Source: Thiotrichales bacterium (GTDB lineage Bacteria; Pseudomonadota; Gammaproteobacteria; UWMA-0217). From it: DNA of 5,908 nt. The notes beneath the pieces were generated by a model. It did not search any database and had not been told where the DNA came from. It saw nothing but the letters and a program-made list of their open reading frames with translations. Below, piece after piece: positions 1 to 5,533 of this stretch. The stretch is taken from the NCBI GenBank assembly GCA_024763135.1, contig JANTGD010000237.1, positions 1-5,908 of the forward strand, given 5' to 3'. The translations under genes were made by a program, and so were the position numbers. Every line of letters starts with the position of its first letter. The first letter of the stretch is position 1.

Positions 1-31
1 AAACTCGTGGTCACCTTATTGGTGATGAGAG
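1..31. repeat. Terminal direct repeat, left copy (identical to 5878-5908)
   Basis: All 31 bases are identical to 5878-5908 in the same orientation. The repeat folds as a small hairpin: TCACC at 11-15 pairs with GGTGA at 21-25 around a TTATT loop, and CTC at 4-6 can pair with GAG at 27-29. If the ends are joined, base 18 is the symmetry centre of the larger palindrome described for 26-111 and 5802-5885. A direct end overlap of this size is what a circular contig, or a contig stopped at a dispersed repeat core, would show. Confidence 0.95.
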
Positions 32-152
32 GTTTTTCTGATTTGCCAGGTGCACCAAGAGCTTGCGTGGACTTTTGTGATCCAACTGAGGTTTTTAAGG
101 TTAAGGAAGCTCTGATGAATTCTGGCGCGAGCAGCTTCCTGCATTGCGCAGC
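26..152 (+). repeat. Palindromic intergenic repeat, arm A
   Basis: This is one arm of a repeat family seen several times in the window. Bases 28-107 match the reverse complement of 5806-5885 without gaps at 56 of 80 positions. Bases 26-87 match 4631-4692 directly at 47 of 62 positions. Bases 103-122 match the reverse complement of 4370-4389 at 19 of 20 positions. Mismatches against 4631-4692 show no third-codon-position bias, so the sequence behaves as non-coding DNA. Beyond base 110 the similarity to the other copies fades, although TGCGCAGC (145-152) recurs at 4725-4732. The arm also holds its own inverted repeat, AGGAAGCT at 104-111 and AGCTTCCT at 133-140, with a 21-nt loop. It lies downstream of lolD, pointing towards it. 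A mobile or MITE-like origin is inference; no transposase is present. Confidence 0.8.
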
Positions 153-204
153 AACACACGCAACTTCCGACACCCTGCGCCCCGAGATCGAGCAGCGGTT
201 GGTT

Positions 205-235
205 AAAAGAGGCGTAGAATGTGTGACAGGTACGC
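205..235 (-). terminator. Weak candidate terminator of lolCD
   Basis: Read on the minus strand just after the lolD stop, GCGTA (235-231) pairs with TACGC (216-212) around a 14-nt loop, followed by CTCTTTT (211-205). The stem is only 5 bp and the T-tract is short and interrupted, so this is a weak intrinsic terminator at best. A second, stronger but T-poor hairpin lies further downstream at 104-140. Confidence 0.3.
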
Positions 236-247
236 AGAATCGCCTGG

Positions 248-937
248 TTAAACGAGAATCAACTGCCCATCTTGAATCTCGTAGATTCGATCCATGCGTT
301 CGGCCAGGCTGCGATCGTGAGTGACAATAATGAAGGCTGTTTTGGATTCCTCGCTGAGCTGCAGCATGAGCGCGTAAATCTGTTCAGCGGTTTTCTGATC
401 CAAATTGCCGGTGGGTTCATCGGCCAACACGACAAAGGGCTGGTTGGCCAGAGCACGCGCAATGGCGGTGCGCTGACGTTCGCCCCCAGACATTTCGCCT
501 GGCTTATGCTCCAGTCGTGCACCCAATCCTACACGTTCGAGCAAATGTGCTGCTTTCTCTTGCGCGTCTTCGATCGATTGGCCTGCGAGCAGCAATGGCA
601 TAGCGACATTTTCAAGTGCGGTAAACTCGGGCAAGAGATGATGGAACTGGTAGACAAATCCCAGGCACTCATTCCGCAAACGCCCGCGCGCGGCATCCGA
701 GAGCTTGGATATCTCCTTACCGCAGATTGTGACCGAACCTGCCGTGGGCAGATCAAGTCCCCCCAGCAAATGCAGTAGAGTACTTTTACCACTGCCGGAA
801 GCACCCACTACAGCAACCCGCTCTCCAGGATAGATCTGGATATCGGCCCCTTGTAGCACCGACACAGACAACTTGCCCTCTGTGAAACTGCGCTTGAGCC
901 CTTGGCCCATGAGTACGGGTGCGACGGTATCATTCAT
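248..937 (-). CDS. lolD: LolD, ATPase of the lipoprotein-releasing ABC transporter
   Basis: LolD hydrolyses ATP at the cytoplasmic face of the inner membrane to power extraction of outer-membrane lipoproteins by LolC/LolE-type permeases and their hand-over to LolA. The 229-residue product is close to the usual length (E. coli about 233). The ABC motifs are complete: Walker A GASGSGKST at residues 45-53, Q-loop Q97, signature SGGER at 150-154, Walker B with LADEP at 171-175 and catalytic E174, and the switch histidine H207. The stretch FVYQFHHLLPEFTALENV (94-111) is typical of LolD rather than of the related MacB or FtsE ATPases. The ATG at 937 overlaps the end of lolC by 8 nt and is preceded by GGAGG (951-947) at 9 nt, inside lolC, which fits translational coupling. 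The stop is TAA at 250-248. Nothing is broken. Confidence 0.96.
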   Translation of the reverse strand: MNDTVAPVLMGQGLKRSFTEGKLSVSVLQGADIQIYPGERVAVVGASGSGKSTLLHLLGGLDLPTAGSVTICGKEISKLSDAARGRLRNECLGFVYQFHHLLPEFTALENVAMPLLLAGQSIEDAQEKAAHLLERVGLGARLEHKPGEMSGGERQRTAIARALANQPFVVLADEPTGNLDQKTAEQIYALMLQLSEESKTAFIIVTHDRSLAERMDRIYEIQDGQLILV

Positions 938-2177
938 AGCGGAGCGCCTCCGCGGGTTGAGTTCTGGCAGCTTGCCAGGCCGGATAGAGCGTCATTAAAA
1001 CCGATGCGAAAAATGCGACCAGGCTGATCACGATGACATCGGATATCTCAAGATCCGATGGTAGCTCGCTGATGTAGTAGACATCTGGTGATAGAAACTG
1101 CGTGTGGAACAAGCGTTCCAGGGCCGGCACGATCGTATCCACATTGATGGCCAATGTCACGCCGCCAATCACACCTAGTAGTGTGCCGATGAGACCTATC
1201 AAAGTCCCCTGCACAACAAACACGCCCATCACCTGCAATGGTGTCATGCCCAAGGTACGTAAAATCGCGATATCCGAACGCTTATCGTTCACCAGCATGA
1301 CGAGTGTCGAGACAATATTGAACGCCGCAACCGCAACGATTAGCAGGAGAATAAAGAACATGACACGTTTTTCAGTCTCGACCGCGCGAAAAAAGTTTTC
1401 GTGTTGTACCGTCCAGTCCGTAACGAAATAATTAGGGCTGAGTTCCTGGTTTAGCTCGCTTGCGATCTGCTTCGACAGAAACATATCGTCCAGTTTAAGG
1501 CGAATGCCTGACACCTTCTCACCGAGTTTCATCAGCTTGGCGGCATCGTCAAGGTGGATGAACGCGGTTGCCCGATCGTACTCATACATGCCGACGGAGA
1601 ACACACCGACAACTGTAAACCTGCGAAATCTTGGCATGAAACCCGCCGGTGTTACATTTCCCTGCGGCGTGATCACAGTGACCTTGTCCCCCATTCCTAC
1701 GCCCAGCAGCATGGCCAGCTCACGCCCCAGAACAATGCCAAAGTCACCGCCGACAAGGGCATCCATGCTGCCGGATACCATATGTTCATGCACATCGGAG
1801 ACTTGTTTTTCCTCTGCGGGTTCCACGCCACGTAAAATGGCGCCACTGACCTTATCGGTATAATTCAGCATGGCCTCGAATTCGATCTGCGGGGCGCTGC
1901 CGACCACATGGGGGTGTTCGTTGATGATTTTTTGTAGTGACCGCCAATCACTGATCCCCTCTCCCAGACTGACCACCTGCGCATGCGCGGCCATGCCCAG
2001 AATGCGGTCACGCAGCTCTTTTTGAAACCCATTCATCACCGACAAAACCGTAATCAAGGCGGTTACGCCTAACGCGATACCAAGGATCGAGATCAATGAG
2101 ATGAATGAAATGAAATGCGTGCGGCGTTTGGCGCGGGTATAGCGCAGGCCCACATACAGGGGAATCGGTTTAAACAT
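930..2177 (-). CDS. lolC: LolC-type (possibly LolF-like) permease of the lipoprotein-releasing ABC transporter
   Basis: This inner-membrane permease works with LolD to release lipoproteins to periplasmic LolA. The 415-residue product starts MFKPIPLYVGLRYTRAKRR, matching the LolC/LolE amino terminus. Four membrane segments are visible, near residues 25-47, 273-296, 317-345 and 380-398, with a large periplasmic domain between the first two. VLSVMNGF (44-51) and the ending TQPAEALRYE are family hallmarks. PAGFMPRFRRF (177-187) lies where the LolC hook that binds LolA is expected. I chose the ATG at 2177 because homology begins there; an in-frame TTG at 2195 would add six residues. Neither start has a strong ribosome binding site. 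No lolE follows lolD, so the protein could be the single LolF-type permease that forms homodimers in many bacteria. The symbol lolC is the usual annotation; the LolF reading is inference. Confidence 0.93.
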   Translation of the reverse strand: MFKPIPLYVGLRYTRAKRRTHFISFISLISILGIALGVTALITVLSVMNGFQKELRDRILGMAAHAQVVSLGEGISDWRSLQKIINEHPHVVGSAPQIEFEAMLNYTDKVSGAILRGVEPAEEKQVSDVHEHMVSGSMDALVGGDFGIVLGRELAMLLGVGMGDKVTVITPQGNVTPAGFMPRFRRFTVVGVFSVGMYEYDRATAFIHLDDAAKLMKLGEKVSGIRLKLDDMFLSKQIASELNQELSPNYFVTDWTVQHENFFRAVETEKRVMFFILLLIVAVAAFNIVSTLVMLVNDKRSDIAILRTLGMTPLQVMGVFVVQGTLIGLIGTLLGVIGGVTLAINVDTIVPALERLFHTQFLSPDVYYISELPSDLEISDVIVISLVAFFASVLMTLYPAWQAARTQPAEALRYE

Positions 2178-2448
2178 GGGTGCATTAGAGCACAAAGGTC
2201 TGCGCTAGAGAACAGTTTTTAAGATTTGTTCACAGCCTTATGTTTTATATAGACTTTTCCATGGATTAAAATGACAACCCAGAATCTCTGATCTTGCGAC
2301 AAGCGGGTGGCGACTGGCACATCACACGAGCTTTCCGGGATGTGCACTCCCACATTGCGGCGCACACCAGGAGTTAGACTGCTTAACAGCGCCGCACGCG
2401 CTTTTTCTGCTAGCATAGCCTTACGCGTTTAAGCCTGAGAATATTGAA
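2178..2448. other. Divergent intergenic region between lolC and the small exported protein gene
   Basis: This 271-bp gap separates two divergent transcription units, so it should hold both promoters. Apart from the weak minus-strand -35/-10 pair at 2246-2277, a TATGCT reading on the minus strand at about 2417-2412 could serve as a second -10 box. One open frame on the minus strand (2416-2219, ATG start, 65 codons) sits 41 nt upstream of lolC in the same direction. I do not recognise its product, it has no good ribosome binding site (AAGG only 2 nt from the ATG), and both promoter candidates fall inside it, so I do not call it a gene. In some gammaproteobacteria a PilZ-domain gene precedes lolC, but I see no PilZ motif here. 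Confidence 0.4.
2246..2277 (-). promoter_or_regulatory. Weak promoter candidate for lolCD
   Basis: On the minus strand TTGTCA (2277-2272) and TATATA (2251-2246) resemble sigma70 -35 and -10 boxes and lie about 70 nt upstream of the lolC ATG. The 20-bp spacer is longer than the preferred 17, so support is weak. It is the best candidate I see in the divergent region. Confidence 0.25.
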
Positions 2449-2736
2449 GTGAAGAGTAAACTTTTGCTGGTTTTAGGCCTGTTGCTGGTACTCACGCCAG
2501 TGTCCGTTACCTGGGCGCAAGTCATTAAGATCGATGGAAACCCACCGGTCGTGGCGCAAAGAGGCGATCTGCCCAAACGTGGAATGTCGCAAAAGCAGGT
2601 CCGCAGCAAGTATGGAGAACCCGTCCAACGCAAAGCACCTGTTGGAAAGCCGCCGATTTCGTCTTGGCAATACCCAGATTTCACGGTCTACTTCGAAGGT
2701 CCCTGGGTCCTACATACGGTTGTAACAGCCCAGTAA
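2449..2736 (+). CDS. Small exported protein, BamE/SmpA-like
   Basis: The 95-residue product has a clear export signal: a lysine-containing start, a hydrophobic run from about residue 5 to 17, and a likely signal peptidase I site after TWA, giving a mature start at QVIKIDG (residue 24). No lipobox cysteine is present, so it should be soluble in the periplasm. The mature part contains GMSQKQV (45-51), KYGEP (54-58) and PPISSWQYPDFTVYFE (68-83). The GMS...V...YGEP pattern followed by a W-x-Y-x-x-F-x-V-Y-F strand resembles the fold of BamE/SmpA (OmlA) proteins, but this is a structural guess and no function is claimed. Translation starts at GTG; the only purine-rich element upstream is GAGA about 10 nt away. 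The gene is divergent from lolC and 188 bp ahead of bioA, so operon membership with bioA is uncertain. Confidence 0.8.
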   Translation: MKSKLLLVLGLLLVLTPVSVTWAQVIKIDGNPPVVAQRGDLPKRGMSQKQVRSKYGEPVQRKAPVGKPPISSWQYPDFTVYFEGPWVLHTVVTAQ

Positions 2737-2738
2737 AT

Positions 2739-2771
2739 AGGGTGCAGCGGCACAGCGCCGGCAGCTACCCT
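2739..2771 (+). terminator. Interrupted hairpin downstream of the small exported protein gene
   Basis: AGGGT (2739-2743) pairs with ACCCT (2767-2771). Inside it, GC/GC pairs at 2744-2745 with 2764-2765, GC at 2747-2748 with 2761-2762, and GGC at 2749-2751 with GCC at 2757-2759, leaving loop ACAGC and small bulges. It begins two bases after the stop codon, where a terminator would be expected, but no T-tract follows, so it may only protect or attenuate the transcript. Confidence 0.3.
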
Positions 2772-2877
2772 GTGAGCCTGTGTCACTGTTGACCATCGTT
2801 TCAGCCATGTGACCGATTGCCTGTCGATTCCGCCAGACAGACTCAGCCAATCCGGCTATCGTTCAGCAAACACAGGC

Positions 2878-2883
2878 TATACT
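2878..2883 (+). promoter_or_regulatory. Likely -10 box of the bioA promoter
   Basis: TATACT matches the sigma70 -10 consensus at five of six bases and lies 41 nt before the GTG start of bioA. No good -35 hexamer is seen at 16-18 bp, so an activator or a weak promoter is possible. I did not find a convincing BirA operator palindrome around it. The site also argues that the in-frame codons upstream of 2925 are not translated. Confidence 0.45.
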
Positions 2884-2924
2884 GGCAAATCCCCTCTGAT
2901 TCAATCTCTCTGGGTACTCAAACC

Positions 2925-4211
2925 GTGAAAGACGCTTGGCTCGAATTTGACCGCGAGCATATCTGGCACCCTTATTCGCCTTCGGTTGCTCCTCTGCCAC
3001 CGCTACCGGTGGCGCGAGCGCTGGGCGTGCATATTACCTTGACCGATGGTCGAGATTTGCTCGATGGCATGTCCTCCTGGTGGTCGGCCATCCACGGTTA
3101 CAATCATCCCGAACTCAACCACGCTCTCAAACAACAGCTCGAGCGTATGGCGCATGTCATGTTCGGTGGCCTCACCCATCAACCGGCAGTCGAGCTGGCG
3201 CAAACCCTATTGCAGCTGGCGCCCAAGAATCTGGCGCATGTATTTTTTGCAGATTCCGGCTCTGTTGCGGTCGAGGTCGCGATGAAAATGGCCATCCAAT
3301 GCTGGGCCGGGCGGGGTTATCCCGAAAAGCACCGCTTTCTTACTGTGCGGCATGGTTATCATGGTGATACTTTTGGCGCAATGTCCGTTTGTGACCCGAT
3401 CAATGGTATGCACCACCTTTTCCAAAAGGTTCTGGTACCGCAATTGTTTGCCATGGCGCCACCGCTGGTGAACGATGCCGATCAATCCACCGCCCTCGAA
3501 GATTTTGCCCGCTTACTGCACCAACACCATGCCAGTATTGCAGCTGTCATTATCGAGCCGCTGGTGCAGGGCGCGGGCGGGATGCGCATCTACTCAGCCG
3601 ACTATCTCGCCGCAGTCGCCAAACTTTGTAAGACCTATGAAGTGCTGTTGATTCTGGATGAAATTGCCACGGGTTTTGGACGCACAGGGACCTTGTTTGC
3701 GGTTGAGCAGGCTCAGGTTGAACCCGATATTATGTGCGTCGGCAAAGCACTGACTGGAGGATATCTCTCCTTGGCCGCAACGCTCGCAAGTCATGCGGTG
3801 GCAGAAAGCATTGATCGCAGCGAGTCTGGAGCGTTGATGCACGGACCGACATATATGGCCAATCCACTCGCCTGCGCGGTGGCCAACGCAAGTATCGATG
3901 TGCTCTGCAAATCTCCCTGGCAACAGCAGATCCGGGACATGGAGCTACAACTAGAGCGCGAGCTCGCACCATGCAAGTGCTTACCCATTGTTGCCGATGT
4001 CAGGGTAAAAGGCGCCATTGGTGTCGTGGAACTGGCGGGAGAACAATTGCCCGAAGGCTTGCAGCAAGCCCTCGTGGCCGAAGGGATATGGCTGAGACCT
4101 TTTCGCAATCTCGTCTATATGATGCCCCCCTATTTAATATTGCCGGAGGAATTGTCAGTCATTACAGGCGCGGTTTGCCGGGTATTGCAACAATACTCTG
4201 AGAAATTCTGA
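2925..4211 (+). CDS. bioA: BioA, adenosylmethionine-8-amino-7-oxononanoate aminotransferase
   Basis: BioA is a cytoplasmic PLP enzyme that transfers an amino group from S-adenosylmethionine to 7-keto-8-aminopelargonate, giving 7,8-diaminopelargonate for biotin. From the GTG at 2925 the product has 428 residues (E. coli 429). Recalled E. coli residues fall at the same or neighbouring positions: Y17, W52-W53 in GMSSWW, DEIATGFGRTG from 245, the PLP lysine K274 in GKALTGG, T309 in GPTY and R391 in RPF; GYHGDTFG begins at 144. The frame is open back to a TTG at 2817, but those 36 extra residues have no counterpart in BioA and overlap the likely promoter. The ribosome binding site is weak (GGG at 2912-2914). 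Other biotin genes are not in the window. Only the upstream promoter suggests regulation. Confidence 0.96.
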   Translation: MKDAWLEFDREHIWHPYSPSVAPLPPLPVARALGVHITLTDGRDLLDGMSSWWSAIHGYNHPELNHALKQQLERMAHVMFGGLTHQPAVELAQTLLQLAPKNLAHVFFADSGSVAVEVAMKMAIQCWAGRGYPEKHRFLTVRHGYHGDTFGAMSVCDPINGMHHLFQKVLVPQLFAMAPPLVNDADQSTALEDFARLLHQHHASIAAVIIEPLVQGAGGMRIYSADYLAAVAKLCKTYEVLLILDEIATGFGRTGTLFAVEQAQVEPDIMCVGKALTGGYLSLAATLASHAVAESIDRSESGALMHGPTYMANPLACAVANASIDVLCKSPWQQQIRDMELQLERELAPCKCLPIVADVRVKGAIGVVELAGEQLPEGLQQALVAEGIWLRPFRNLVYMMPPYLILPEELSVITGAVCRVLQQYSEKF

Positions 4212-4251
4212 GTATTCAAGGCCACGACAAAAGCGTCAAATCCGGAGTGTT

Positions 4252-4278
4252 TTGACACGATGCAACCTGCGTTATGCT
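4252..4278 (+). promoter_or_regulatory. Candidate sigma70 promoter downstream of bioA
   Basis: TTGACA (4252-4257) is a perfect -35 box, and TATGCT (4273-4278) matches the -10 consensus at four of six bases. The spacer is 15 bp, shorter than the optimum of 17, which is the main weakness. Transcription would begin near 4284-4286, 40-odd bases after the -35 box begins downstream of the bioA stop, and run towards the terminator at 4419-4449. Confidence 0.4.
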
Positions 4279-4284
4279 GAATCC

Positions 4285-4450
4285 AGCCTTCAAGTTTTCC
4301 GGGTTTTTCGTCATTTTAAGCTGGACGAGGTACTAGTGGGCGATTTTGCGCCGCAAGATGCTGTGTTACGAATTGATCAGAGCTTCCTTCAAATTAATCT
4401 CAAAATGGTATTAAGATTGCCGTCCTTATGTACCAGGACAGCCTTTTTTG
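4285..4450 (+). ncRNA. Candidate small RNA between promoter-like and terminator sites
   Basis: A promoter-like pair and a rho-independent terminator bound about 165 nt of gene-free DNA. Within it are possible hairpins: TCCAGC (4282-4287) with GCTGGA (4320-4325), GGCG/CGCC at 4339-4352, and AATCT/AGATT at 4396-4418 with an inner AAT-GGT-ATT stem. I do not recognise it as a known RNA. Its 3' half overlaps a degenerate copy of the palindromic repeat family, so the terminator may have come from that element. Bases 4376-4389 are perfectly complementary to a plus-strand transcript of 103-116, which could allow pairing if that region were transcribed. The start is an estimate from the -10 box. Confidence 0.35.
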
Positions 4451-4485
4451 GATCTATCCAGGGTTGACCAGTGGTTGCCCACCCA
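4349..4485 (-). repeat. Degenerate palindromic repeat, copy S
   Basis: Bases 4370-4389 match the reverse complement of 103-122 at 19 of 20 positions, far beyond chance for a window of this size. Similarity continues in fragments in the same order: TGTACCAGG at 4429-4437 against the reverse complement of about 45-54, then, after the likely centre, TTTTTTGGATCTATCCAGG at 4444-4462 against 33-51 in direct orientation. The piece thus looks like a decayed palindrome whose central hairpin was lost. The 20-base core is secure; the outer limits are my estimate from a gapped alignment by eye. Confidence 0.55.
4419..4449 (+). terminator. Intrinsic terminator
   Basis: GC (4419-4420) and GTCCT (4422-4426) pair with AGGAC (4435-4439) and GC (4441-4442), with one C/A mismatch and an 8-nt loop. 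One C and then six T residues (4444-4449) follow directly. This is a standard rho-independent shape. It would end the candidate small RNA and possibly readthrough from bioA. Confidence 0.6.
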
Positions 4486-4553
4486 TTTCTCTCGCTTCTG
4501 TACCATACTTTGAACGTAACTACTCAGCTCACCACGGAAGTGGATCATCTCTG

Positions 4554-4732
4554 CCTTAAAAATGAGCATTTACAATCGTAAGCTCATAGTTTTCGCCTTG
4601 ATCTGAACCATTACCATTACAGCTGAAAGGTGAGCGATTGTTCTGTTTTGTTTGGTGTGCTAAGCGCTTGCGTGGACTCCCGTGTTCCAACTATCAAGCC
4701 ATTTTCACTTGCGGCAAGCTCATATGCGCAGC
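4554..4732 (+). repeat. Palindromic repeat, copy B
   Basis: The right arm at 4631-4692 is identical to 26-87 at 47 of 62 positions without gaps, including a 13-base identical run at 4666-4678. The match resumes with small indels at GGCAAGCTC (4713-4721) and at TGCGCAGC (4725-4732). The left arm is poorly kept: on the minus strand 4554-4590 keeps GAGCTTACG and TTTTTAAGG in the expected order but lacks about 10 bases between them. That left arm has refolded into its own hairpin, ATGAGC (4562-4567) with GCTCAT (4582-4587) and an inner TTAC/GTAA. The right arm is secure; the left arm is tentative. Confidence 0.65.
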
Positions 4733-4762
4733 CCCGCACCGACCGAGCACGAAAATATTACT

Positions 4763-4783
4763 GGGATCTGCGAAATGCAGCCC
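4763..4783 (+). other. Leader hairpin upstream of the rhodanese-like gene
   Basis: GGG (4763-4765) pairs with CCC (4781-4783) and CTGC (4768-4771) with GCAG (4777-4780), around a GAAAT loop with a 2-nt bulge. It ends 18 nt before the AGGAG ribosome binding site at 4802-4806. No T-tract follows, so it is not a terminator. It may stabilise the leader; I do not recognise a riboswitch class. Confidence 0.4.
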
Positions 4784-4816
4784 TCATGAATGTTCCGCGA
4801 CAGGAGAGATGTCCCT

Positions 4817-5533
4817 ATGTCGAACAACTATCATCAGGCATGTACCCTAGCCGGCATTCTAGCGCTCAGCCTCGGGTTGGTACTGTCCAGTGTTCAAGCT
4901 GGCGACCCAGTGAATATCAAGGAAGGGTTATTTTCCGTCACGGTTAAACATCATGGGCGTGAAGTCGCCATACAACGTGAGCAAGATAACTTTGCGGTGG
5001 TCAATCCGGATTTTGCAAAAACCTCGCGGCCTTGCCCTCCTTTTTGTATACAACCCATGCAGCTGGCCCCAGGTGTAGAAACCATCGCCGAACTTGAAAT
5101 GCTCGACTACTTAGTACAGGCCAGTCAGCCTGCAGCCAGAGTATTGGTGATCGATTCGCGCACATCGAACTGGGTTCGCAAAGGCACCATTCCCGGTTCC
5201 AAAAACATTCCATGGATTCGCCTGAATCCAAAAAAAGGCGCAACCACTGAAAGCATCATTGAACTCCTACAAACAGAATTTGCTGCAAAACTGGCAGCGG
5301 GAGAAGATGCTTTCAGTGTCGATGAAGCCATTGTGGCAGGCGATCCGTCGCGTGTATTCGACTACAGTCACGCCAAAACGCTGGTATTATTTTGCAATGG
5401 CATGTGGTGCGGACAATCGCCACAAAACATCAAATATCTTCTTAAGTTTGGATACCCTGCAGAAAAAATAAAATGGTATCGCGGCGGTATGCAAAACTGG
5501 TCCAACCTGGGACTTACCACGATTCGCGATTGA
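4817..5533 (+). CDS. Exported rhodanese-like domain protein
   Basis: The 238-residue product begins with a signal peptide: a hydrophobic core at about residues 9-25 and a likely cleavage after SVQA, leaving GDPVNIK. It is therefore probably periplasmic. A single rhodanese domain covers about residues 90-235, with VIDSR (111-115), TIPGSKNIPW (124-133), the cysteine loop CNGMWCGQS (193-201) and YRGGMQNW (221-228). C193 is the expected sulfur-carrying residue. The loop from C193 to the following serine is two residues longer than the usual CxxGxRS and has a second cysteine, C198, where arginine or threonine is common. Before the domain a CPPFC motif (73-77) supplies another cysteine pair. The substrate is unknown; sulfur transfer or thiol redox work in the periplasm is inference. 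I chose the ATG at 4817 because AGGAG lies 10 nt upstream and the signal peptide starts there; an ATG at 4790 has no ribosome binding site. It appears monocistronic. Confidence 0.88.
   Translation: MSNNYHQACTLAGILALSLGLVLSSVQAGDPVNIKEGLFSVTVKHHGREVAIQREQDNFAVVNPDFAKTSRPCPPFCIQPMQLAPGVETIAELEMLDYLVQASQPAARVLVIDSRTSNWVRKGTIPGSKNIPWIRLNPKKGATTESIIELLQTEFAAKLAAGEDAFSVDEAIVAGDPSRVFDYSHAKTLVLFCNGMWCGQSPQNIKYLLKFGYPAEKIKWYRGGMQNWSNLGLTTIRD

Larger units (their letters stand above)
4212..4816. other. Long intergenic region between bioA and the rhodanese-like gene
   Basis: These 605 bp contain no gene I accept. They hold a promoter-like pair (4252-4278), an intrinsic terminator (4419-4449), repeat-related segments (4349-4485 and 4554-4732), several small hairpins and the leader of the rhodanese-like gene. 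Small hairpins include CCAC/GTGG with a GGAA tetraloop at 4532-4543. Open frames starting at 4252 and 4630 give unrecognisable products and run through repeat DNA, so they are probably fortuitous. No obvious terminator directly follows bioA. Confidence 0.7.

Noticed and set aside
1..170. Minus-strand open frame from about 170 to the window start, which would continue through the joined ends to about 5750
   Set aside because: It spans both arms of the palindrome and exists only if the ends are joined. Copies match as well at silent as at non-silent sites, which argues for nucleotide-level, not protein-level, similarity.
7..324. Plus-strand open frame of 105 codons at the window start
   Set aside because: It runs through repeat arm A and into the 3' end of lolD on the opposite strand. 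Its sequence is unfamiliar, and the repeat shows no coding-type substitution pattern against copy B.
2219..2416. 65-codon minus-strand frame upstream of lolC
   Set aside because: It lacks a usable ribosome binding site and recognisable motifs, and it contains both promoter candidates. A PilZ gene was considered because one precedes lolC in some gammaproteobacteria, but no PilZ motif is present.
4607..4620. Short tandem ATTACC units here and ATTGCC units at 5705-5720 as a CRISPR or regulatory array
   Set aside because: Only two to three units of six bases, with no spacers or longer repeats; likely chance simple sequence.
4630..4947. Plus-strand open frame of 105 codons ahead of and overlapping the rhodanese-like gene
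   Set aside because: It starts in repeat copy B and overlaps the signal peptide of the better-supported gene in another frame; the product is not recognisable.
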